From the NCBI RefSeq assembly GCF_018873765.1, contig NC_057925.1, positions 57,114,970-57,178,969 on the forward strand: 64,000 nucleotides of DNA. The letters are read 5' to 3'. Shown piece after piece: positions 55,949-64,000 of this stretch. Each line of letters opens with the position of its first letter. Within the stretch, counting starts at the first letter, position 1. The stretch comes from Telopea speciosissima (taxonomy: Eukaryota > Streptophyta > Magnoliopsida > Proteales > Proteaceae). The notes below the pieces were generated by a model. The model saw only the letters and a program-made list of their open reading frames with translations, searched no databases and was not told the origin of the DNA. The position numbers and the translations under genes are program-made.

Positions 55949-57310
55949 TAAAAAAAGAGTGTCTTATGATTTGGATACAGGGGGATCAACTTGGTCAGTG
56001 AGGAGCATGGTTTGAGGAATCAGTATCGAATCGGATTATTTATATCATTATGCATGAAGATTGATACCGATTCTTCAAATCGGTACGAAAAAGTATTAAA
56101 ATGTTAAAAAAAAATTCAATTTTTTGAAGAATACAGGGGTAAATCTATTCAATCCAAACCAATATGGACCGATCCAAATTAGTATTGATATCAACCAACA
56201 CCAATACCAATACCGATTACTAAAACCATGATGAGGAGAGGGAATGTGTGTTTGAAAAAAAATGCCCTAAAATGGGGATTTTGCAGAAAAAAAAAAAAAA
56301 ACAACAAAGAAGAGAAAATAAACACACAAACACACAACACCAAGGATTTACATGGTGTTAGATAGATTGTAATAGGAAGAGAGATTAAAAAAATATTATA
56401 TTATTTGGATAAAGTGTTTTAGTCCCACATCGGAAAATTACAAGAGTTATAAATGGTATTTATTATATTACCATCTTTACCTTTTGAGTTAAACCGAAAA
56501 AGGGAGACATTCTACGGTGTATATGCGAAGACGGCGTAGTCATCCAAGCACGCACGCTTACGCGCGGCGTGGGCAGTGGGCTGTAGAGGCGTTAGTAATA
56601 ATGCAAGCGATCTGATCTAGTACGTTGATTTTTGGACGTGATTAGATTCGTCGGATTAGAAAATCCTACGAATGACAATCGATCTAATGGTTTAAATACA
56701 AAATAAACAGATATGTCTATTCAGAAGAGGTGCTTCACTTCTATAAAATAGAAGTGCAGTGCTCAAACGAAATATCTCTCTCTCTTGCAATCAGTGTCTC
56801 TCAAAGAAATTCTGTGTTTCGTTTTTATTGCTTTGTTGAGTCCTAAAGGTGAATTTTGTCGTGTGGCGGCAAATATCTTGTCGATTTGGGTTTTTCCAAC
56901 ACATGAATCATCCCCAAGAAGGTAAGTTACATCCACGGCCGGCGATAAAAACTAGTTTCACTACTTCTCTGAAGAACAATTGCAAATCCTCAAGTCTCAC
57001 CTTACCCTCACAACGAGATAAGAACACTTTATAAAGAAACCCTAATCCAAAAAAGTACAGAAATGCCCTCAAGAGCCTAAAAAATCCACTCAATCTGGTC
57101 CAGACTAGAATTAAACATATGTCGAAAAACATATCGATTCGAAGGTCTCGACGATCTGTATAGAGGTTGGCTCTAATGTATGCACTTTTAGACGTTTCGA
57201 GCACATTTTGAAGCCGAAACAGTCCTCCGAAGAACCCCACTATACTTTGTGGATTGAGATCAAGCTTCACCAATAACAATGTGAAAGAATATCTATTATT
57301 GACATTCATT
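55949..57310. other. Direct duplicate of 40.47-41.28 kb, interrupted by a solo LTR
   Basis: AAAAAAAGAGTGTCYTATGA starts both copies, and CAAGCTTCACYAATAACAAT near the end is shared. Contains the MITE copy 56007-56229. No gene. Confidence 0.7.
56356..56901 (+). mobile_element. Solo LTR (Copia-type), 546 bp
   Basis: TGTTAGATAGATTG ... GTTTTTCCAACA. The paralogous empty site at 40.87 kb reads straight through (GAATTTATGTGATTCCTCCC). Flanks are CATGG/CATGA (or ACATG exact if the boundary is shifted by one). Contains TTTTAGTCCCACATCGG as in the Copia LTR at 46.6 kb, and TATA-like TTCTATAAAATAGAAG near 56740. No internal region remains. Confidence 0.82.
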
Positions 57311-57397
57311 ATTAATTTTTTCAAACAAAACATTAGATTTGAATATAAAAAATAGGAAAAAGGAATCGCATGACACCATTATATGGATTCCCACGCA

Positions 57398-58352
57398 CGC
57401 CTAGCTCGGCAGGCCCGATCGAGCCCGCCCGGTTAAAGCCCGACCCGGACCGGATAGATTCTTAAACGTGTCGGGCTTAAGCCCGACACGTTTAATAATA
57501 GGGCGGTCCCGGTGTGGGGTCCTAACCCGTTGGGCGCCTGACCGGACCGACCGTTTTAAAGCCCGACCTAGCTCGCCCAGCAACAACCCGACCTAGCCCG
57601 ACCCTGTAAGCAAACCACCCTCCATTAATCCATTTAGCCCACCTGATAACCCTCTCTCTTTTCCTATTTAACTCCTTAAAATGATTAGCCCATTAAGCCC
57701 AAATTAATGGGCAATTCAATTGATGGGTTTCCTTAACTCAGAAAAATGTTTATATTCTTCTCCATTAAGCTTCTCATTTCATAGAATTAGAACCAGACAT
57801 ATACAAAAAGGGCTGGGGGTGTTCTTGCTCCAAAGAGAAAACAAATAGCAGAACGAACCAAGTACCGTCAATGATGATTGAGCTGATAAGCATAAGCACT
57901 TCATAAATTTGAGTTAATTATAATTACAAAAAAAAACAAATCAGTAAATAAAAACTAATAAACATAAGTTCTTCCTTTTTTTTTGTAGAAACTAATAAAC
58001 ATAAGTTCAGGAAAAGATTATGGTTTGAAAAATTGGGTTTGAATTTGGGTCTTGAATGTGTTTTGGTGGAAATCCATTTCTTTTCTCTTTATTTTTTCAA
58101 GTAGGAATTTAATTCTGTAAAGGCCCGATTAAGACCCGGGTAAGGCCCGATGAAGAGTTAAACATGCCCACAATTCGGTTAAGACCCAATTAAAGTTCGA
58201 TTTTAGTACCCGATTAAAGACCTAAACCGACCGAACCTCGATCGAGCCCGACATGACCCGGACCGAATACTTAAATGGTCGGACACGATGTCGCCTGCAC
58301 AATTGGTGAGGCCAGATTAGGCCCGACCGAGCCCGACCGATTGACACCCCTA
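57398..58352. mobile_element. hAT-like repeat with GCCCGACC-rich ends, left end truncated
   Basis: The right end CCGACCGATTGACACCCCTA matches the end of the element at 45327-46359. Both subterminal regions are packed with GCCCGACC / CCCGGACCG words. The left end lacks the expected TAGGGGTGTCAA. Interior AT-rich, no coding. It interrupts a copy of the 40.5 kb MITE (resumes at 58353). Confidence 0.5.
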
Positions 58353-60480
58353 GTTGGTTGATATCGATACTGATCTGGATCGATCCATATTGGTTTGGAT
58401 TGAACAGATTTACCCGTGTATTCTTCAAAAAATCAATTTTTTTTTACATTTTAATATTTTTTTTGTATAAATTTAAGGAATCGGTATCAATCTTCATGCA
58501 TAGCGATATGAATAATCCGATTCGATACTGATTCTTCAAACCATACTCGTCACTGACCATGTTGGTCACCCTGTATACAAATCATAAGACACTCTTTTTT
58601 TATTGCAGGTTCCTTAACTGGATGTAGCCGTGTAGAGGGCTTAATTATGGACCCTTATTTTATTGCAGGTTCTTCCACGAGGACCACAACCTTATTATAA
58701 AGTACATAATAATTGAATTCCGTCACGTGTGCACTCAAACCAAAGAAGGAAAAAAAAACGTGGAAATGAAATAGTTTAAAAATCGCTCACAAGAGTTACA
58801 GCGACACGGGGATATGGGCTTGGTTCTCTCTCTCTCCGCGGAAACCGCAGAGGACGCCAATCATGAACTAACCACCAAACACTGGACATGGTAGTGAGGG
58901 TATTTTCGTCAATACAATACAAGTCTCATGAGCATTTTATTGATTTTTTTTTCTTTGATTTTATGGGCAAAACGTTCATATATTGACAACCACGTGGAGA
59001 TTTTCTATTAATTATTTAATATTAGATTGTGGGGACCATGCAACTCATTTCCACATGATCAGAATTTTCTATTGAAAAAGCTTTTTAACTTTTGATACAA
59101 CTCATCCAAGTTTCCTAATAATCCATACCCCATTACTTTGGAAGTAATGAAAACCTCCCCCATCAAAGAACTATGGAAAGAGAAAGGTCTCTTAGAGCAT
59201 CGATCTCCTCTCTAGTTAGGGAGCTCAGTGGCCAGGGAGTGCCCAAGAAGGCATCAACGGTTGGACTGGAACCATTCATTTGTCATTTGTGATAATATAT
59301 AATAGTAAATTTGCAAATATGATAGATAGGATCATAGGAATTTGTGAAATAGCTCATGTGGAAAGTTGTGGAGGACACCACATATTGAAAATAGGGAGAG
59401 GGTTTCGAGGGAATCTCGTGAATCGATTTCATTTTCTACCAAAAAAAAAAAAAGTGAATCGATTTCATCAATAGGGGTCCATATGATGGTCAGGAAATAG
59501 AGAGATCATTGTAGGGACGAAATTTTGCTGCTACACTCTCACAGCCAAGGAAATGGGATCTTAAAGGTTCCTTGGCTGCCAGCCTTGTAGCAGCAAATTT
59601 TTTTCCACGAGGGAGTATGTAGAGTATATGAGAGAGCATGAAAACCCCCATTTCTGGTCTTAACTCTTAAATGGGTTATTTGATTTAGTTACTACTTATT
59701 ACACATCACCTCTTACGACTGAGATACAAACCCGACCACATGATAATCAGTCCAATAAGTCTCCCTCTCTATTTTCGGTTATGGCCTCCTCATATCTAAT
59801 TTAGGCCGTGTTTGATATGCATTCTTGGAATAGATTCGATCTGGCTCCAAAATCTATCACGAAATAACGAGAAAATAGGGAGTAATTAGGATTCAGAATG
59901 TGTTCTAGACCCAGAATTTATTCTAAGACTGCATACTAAACGCAACCTAAGTATAGGTTATCTCCAAGAAAACGACTTCCCTCATGTCAACAGAGCTAAT
60001 GCAATGGCATATATGAAGTGAGCCTGAAAGTGACAGACCAACTCCGGATCATCTTCCATAGATCCAATCAATGCGATCACACTCAACCCTTAGGGCCTTA
60101 CTAAAGGCACATCTTATTTTTCCCCCGCCAAGGAAAAATAAAAATAAAAATATCACATGGAGTCTCTAATGGTAGAGCAGTTATATCAATAAACACAAAA
60201 ATCACTTCTATTCTTAGCATTTTAAAATACCACTAATGATGTATATAAATTAAGGGAGAGGGTTGGCCACGCCGTCTGCTTCAAGTAAGCAAGTGGCCTT
60301 GCCCAATGGGAGGGGTGGCGTGGGGTGGTCTTTTCCCATGGGAAGGGGAAATAGATAGACACAATTTTCGATAAATTAATTTCAATCAATCAACTCAAAG
60401 GTTTATAACAAACCAGACACTTTATAGCCTATATAAAGGTGTTAATAAAAAAAATTGTACATTCTATAGTAATTTTATTG
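58353..60480. other. Inverted duplicate of parts of 33.1-40.7 kb; no gene
   Basis: 58.36-58.86 kb matches 40.20-40.70 kb inverted. 58.89-59.11 kb matches 35.88-36.10 kb inverted. 59.16-60.48 kb matches 33.09-34.61 kb inverted, including the old MITE at 59.80-59.96 kb. The gene itself (ankyrin copy 2) is not included. Confidence 0.65.
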
Positions 60481-60950
60481 GATGAAAAAAGATTACCAAT
60501 TTTATTACATGCTGTTTTAGGATGTTTTCATATGCATACATGCATATCATGTGTCATAACCATGCATAAAGCTCATTTTTGCCCTTAGGAGCATTTTGGT
60601 AATTTTACCAAATACGGGCCCAATGTACCATCCAGTAGCCTTATTTGGTATTTTAGTAATTTTAGGATGTTTAATGACATATCAAATGCCTGAAATTACT
60701 TGAAAGTGCATGTTCTTGCATTTTTACCATTTTGCCCCTTAAGGGCATTTTGATCATTTTGTGACCGAATCATATTTAGGGCCCTGGAAAGATTTATGTC
60801 ACTTTATTTGCATGTTTTAACTTTCATAAGCATGTTTTAAGTATAAGCTTGTATTTTCATGCATATTTATATTTTTGCCCTCACAGGGGCATTTTAGTCA
60901 TTTTTACCACCTTGCATTTCTATAGGATTTTATGTGTTTCTGTTGATTAC
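60481..60950. other. Unshared insertion with GCATTTT-GTCATTTT words
   Basis: Text such as AGGGCATTTTGATCATTTTG and GGGGCATTTTAGTCATTTTT is repeated. It is absent from both duplicate partners, so it is an insertion. Transposon family not determined, no coding. Confidence 0.4.
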
Positions 60951-61981
60951 AAACCTCTCCATTTAATGTTAACTCAAATTGTGAACATTAACTTTACAAA
61001 AATTACTTATTAATTTTTTGAATCAAAATATTATATTTTAATTTATAAAATAGGAAAAAGGAATCGCATGACACCATTATATGGATTCTTTCCCACAGCC
61101 CTCACAAAATTGTTGACCCCACACTCTCTCTCCTCCATTAAAAAGCCCATCTACTCATTTCAATAGAACATTGAAAAAAGAAAAAACCTCTCTATTTGAT
61201 GGTTCGAAACTTGAAATGCCCATTGGTGCAAAAATAAACACGGCCTTTGAAGAAACCCGGTGTATTAACATTGATAGGATTTCCTTTTATTCCAGGAAGG
61301 GTTGGGCAATAATTTCACATGCTCTTGTGTTTGAACAAAGGAACCAAGCAACATTCTATTTTTGAAAAATTTAATAGCACTAAGGAATTTATTTGAAAAC
61401 AATTCCATTACCACATTTACTAAGATCCTAAGTCAATTATACTTTTTCAATCACAATTTGGTGCTTAGGTAGACTTCACCATCCCTTATCCCTTTATAAA
61501 AATTCAATTCAAATCAAACCTTAACTATTGAAATTATAAGAAATTAAATCTATTACAGAAAATGTAGAAAATTTTTCAATACAATATGAACCATATGGTT
61601 GATTTGAATCTTCAAACTTTATGTACTCTTAAAATTTTTATTTTTTTTTGGTTCAGGGTAACCTTAAAATGACTTTTTCCATCCAATGGTTTTTCTTTTC
61701 CACATGGATTAAACCAAGTAGGACATTACTCCAAACGCTATAGAGCATGGTTTGAGGTTTTAGTATCGAATCGGCCGATTACATGTAACTGTGTCTTTGG
61801 TGTACAGTTCAAGCCATAGACCCAGTGTGGAAAGAAAATTCTTCACTGTATACACCACACAAGGAAGCTATGTGAGGCTCAGGCTCAGCCAAGAGCCAAC
61901 ACTCTATAGCAGGTTTTAGTAATCCATATCGGTATCAACCGCGGATCAATGTGTATCGATTCGTTTTTTTGTTCTTTTTTA
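60951..61981. other. Duplicate of the upstream region of bHLH copy 1, with a local inversion
   Basis: 60.95-61.63 kb matches 41.35-42.12 kb directly. 61.83-61.97 kb matches 42.86-43.00 kb in inverted orientation, within a split copy of the CATGGTTT MITE. No gene. Confidence 0.6.
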
Positions 61982-62366
61982 GGTAAATTACACGTCATCC
62001 CCTGGTTTTCAAACGAAACTCAGATCACCCCCTGATTTTTGTAAAAACTCAAATCACCCTCTGATTTAGACCCAAATATAACAAATTAGTCCTTACTGTT
62101 AGTTTTATGTTGTTAAGTGATGATGTCAGCCAGTTAAATAAATTGAAATCCCTAAACTACCCTTGACCAATGTTGAAGATGAAAGAAGGGTAGTATTGTA
62201 AATTTAATTCTAATGTTTTAGTACAATGGTAAAATAGTCATTTCACACAAATAACTAACAGCAAACTAACACCGTTACTGTAGAAGAGGTTGATTTTTGT
62301 TTTTTCAAAAACCAGGAGGTGACCTGAGGTTCATTTAAAAATCAGGGGGTGATGTGTAATTTATCC
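61982..62366. mobile_element. Mutator-like MITE, 385 bp
   Basis: Inverted ends GGTAAATTACACGTCATCCC and, reversed, GGATAAATTACACATCACCC. Shares CCTAAACTACCCTTGA and TTGTAAATTTAATTCTAATG with the Pack-MULE at 3687 and the MITE at 63499. Flanks are T-rich, so the duplication cannot be defined. Lies about 20 bp before the bHLH copy 2 TATA box and is absent from copy 1. Confidence 0.75.
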
Positions 62367-62387
62367 ATTTTTTTTTGTTCTCTATAT

Positions 62388-62396
62388 TATATAAAT
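62388..62396 (+). promoter_or_regulatory. TATA box of bHLH copy 2
   Basis: TATATAAAT, 133 bp before the ATG, equivalent to 43018-43026 in copy 1. The MITE ending at 62366 sits directly upstream and separates it from the older upstream sequence. Confidence 0.55.
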
Positions 62397-62528
62397 GAAT
62401 GGGATTGGTCCAATTGGACAAAGAGAGAAAGAAGGGAAAATAAATAGAGGAACCTCAATCTCTGTTTCTCCGCTCTGTAGAGGCAAACTGAACTCTCTGA
62501 CTCTGTGAGCAAAGGACAATCCGAAACC

Positions 62529-63130
62529 ATGGCAATCGAGTGGAACGAATGGGACGTAGAAGAATCATTCAAATACAGCAAGTCCGGCGACACAACCACC
62601 GCTCTCGGCGCCATCGACGCACGAGAGCGCCACAAGTTGGCCGAGCGCGAGCGGCGCAAATCAATGCAAGACCTTTTCCTCTCCCTCCACGCTCTCCTCC
62701 CACACGCCAAATCAGTCCGAAAGGAACAATCAGCAATCCTTGAAGAGATCATCAAGTACATACCTTTGGCTGTCGCTCGTCTACGATCGCTCCAAAATAA
62801 GAAAGACTCGCCTTCCTCTACTTTCCCTAAGGTATCGAAGTCGCCGGCGCCGCCTGTCCAGGCATTGGACCGTCGCTCTGCTTCCTCTGACTCGTCGGAA
62901 TTCGACATCCAAGTAGCGGCTGAGGCGTCGTCGTGTGTGTCGATTCGGATTAGAGGAGACGGAGTTAATGTGTCATTGACTCATACGAATCCCAAGGGAA
63001 CTTCACAGGTTCTCCCACTCTCCGTCATAATAGATGAGCTTGAAGCTCATCACCTTGAGATTGTTCGTTCTACACATTGCCGTGATGGGAGCAAGACACT
63101 CCATGACACCGATTGCAAGGTCTGCATTGA

Positions 63131-63161
<31 letters not shown>

Positions 63162-64000
63162 TTTTATCTATGATTTAAATTAGGGGTGTAAATGAATAGC
63201 CGAAATCCGTTTCTGTATCATTGTCGGTATCCGTTTAGCACTATCAGAATCCGTCCGAAAGCTAAACGGATGCGGATATGGATAGGCTATAGCTATCCGA
63301 AAAGTTATATTTACATGTAAACGGATAGAATATCCGATCCGTATCCGTGTCTGTATCCGTTTAGCACTATCCGAATCTGTCCGATAGCTAATCGGATGCA
63401 GATGTGAATATAGCACTATCCGAACCGAATCCGATCCGTTTACAACCCTAATTTAAATCTCTTTCGACCAATATATTTGGTACCCATTATTTAATTTTGG
63501 ATAAATTATAGATCACCCCCTGGTTTTCAATTGAAATTCAGATCACCCCCTGATCTTTGAAAAAATTCAAACCAGTCCTTAGTTTAGACTCCAAAATGAC
63601 AAATTAGTCCCCAACGTTAGTTTAATGCTGTTAAGTGATGATATCAGCCAGTTAAATAAATTTAAATTCCTAAACTACCCTTGACAAATGTTGAAGATGA
63701 AGGAATGGCAGTATTGTAAATTTAATTCTAATGTTTTAGTATAAGGGTAAAATAGTCCTTTCACACCAATAACTAACAGCAGACTAACACCGTTACTGTA
63801 GGGGACATTTGAGTTTTTTCAAAAACCAGGGGATGATCTGAGTTTCGATTAAAAACCAGGGGATGATCTATAATTTACCCTTTAATCTTTGGTTTGCTGA
63901 ACTGGGTTAGTTTCATTTTATTGTTTTGGTTGCAGATTTGTGATGGGTTGGATAGATCTCCTTCTCTGTTAAAAGCTAGATTAGAGCAATTAGCCGGCAA
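62529..64000 (+). CDS. bHLH transcription factor, copy 2, 3' end beyond the window
   Basis: Exon 1 is 62529-63119 (197 codons, donor GT at 63120). Exon 2 starts at 63936 after TTGGTTGCAG and is open to the window end. The start is ATG in ACCATGGCAA; an upstream GTG in frame is not used. The bHLH matches copy 1 almost residue for residue (ARERHKLAERERRKSMQDLF) and keeps LLPHAKS where copy 1 has LLRHSKS. The C-terminal domain reads VLPLSVIIDELEAHHLEIVR. Most differences lie at the N-terminus and in the Ser/Pro linker. The intron is about 816 bp, against 141 bp in copy 1, because of a T-run and two MITE insertions. Expected full length about 237 residues if exon 2 ends as in copy 1. Confidence 0.85.
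63181..63450. mobile_element. hAT-like MITE in bHLH copy 2 intron, 270 bp, exact 8-bp TSD
   Basis: TAGGGGTGTAAATG ... CGTTTACAACCCTA, flanked by ATTTAAAT at 63173-63180 and 63451-63458. The equivalent site in copy 1 (about 43760) has a single ATTTAAAT and no insertion. Confidence 0.92.
63499..63880. mobile_element. Mutator-like MITE in bHLH copy 2 intron, 382 bp, 9-bp TSD
   Basis: Ends GGATAAATTATAGATCACCC and, reversed, GGGTAAATTATAGATCATCC. Flanks TTTAATTTT (63490-63498) and TTTAATCTT (63881-63889) match at 8 of 9. Copy 1 has one ATTAATTTT at this place (about 43796), so it is the empty site. Confidence 0.9.

Noticed and set aside
1-64000. CRISPR arrays, bacterial operons or phage genes
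   Set aside because: Introns, plant gene families and plant transposons throughout; no regularly spaced short repeats of that kind.

Overview
The window is nuclear DNA of a flowering plant. It has GT-AG introns, a plastid-targeted ribosomal protein exon, an ACD6/ITN1-type ankyrin gene, plant bHLH genes, and a dense load of plant transposons (Copia, LINE, Mutator-like, hAT-like and many short foldback elements). The large introns and TE load suit a woody or early-diverging angiosperm, but the sequence does not fix the species. Real genes fill only a small part of the window.

Layout. 1-1.04 kb: first exon of a chloroplast uL18 gene on the minus strand, whose remaining exons I do not see. 1.5-5.0 kb: a hAT-like MITE, LINE debris, and a Pack-MULE carrying the first exon of a glycine-rich RNA-binding protein plus a second gene fragment. 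6.4-12.0 kb: a complete BUD31/G10 splicing-factor gene on the minus strand, with a 5 kb intron that holds a LINE end. 15.1-33.0 kb: two tandem ankyrin-PGG membrane-protein loci. The first (15.1-20.8 kb) is a pseudogene. The second (24.6-33.0 kb) splices into an open frame of about 787 residues and starts with one or two exons coding a Copia gag-like (DUF4219-type) domain.

33-64 kb: a mosaic of direct and inverted segmental duplications. It includes two bHLH transcription-factor genes (43.1 kb complete, 62.5 kb running off the window). It also holds a decayed full-length Copia element with intact 5-bp target-site duplication (46.57-52.25 kb), a solo LTR, a hAT-like element with a second capture of the RNA-binding-protein gene, and a Mutator-type end next to a fragment of non-specific phospholipase C.

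The observations most worth a second look are these. (1) A phase-symmetric gag-like exon sits twice in front of the ankyrin gene. (2) The Copia element lacks a tRNA-type primer site and instead has, just after its left LTR, a perfect 16-bp complement of its own LTR, which suggests self-priming. (3) Fragments of the same RRM gene family were captured by two different transposon types. (4) The paralogous bHLH introns act as natural empty/filled sites that prove two MITE insertions with 8-bp and 9-bp target duplications.
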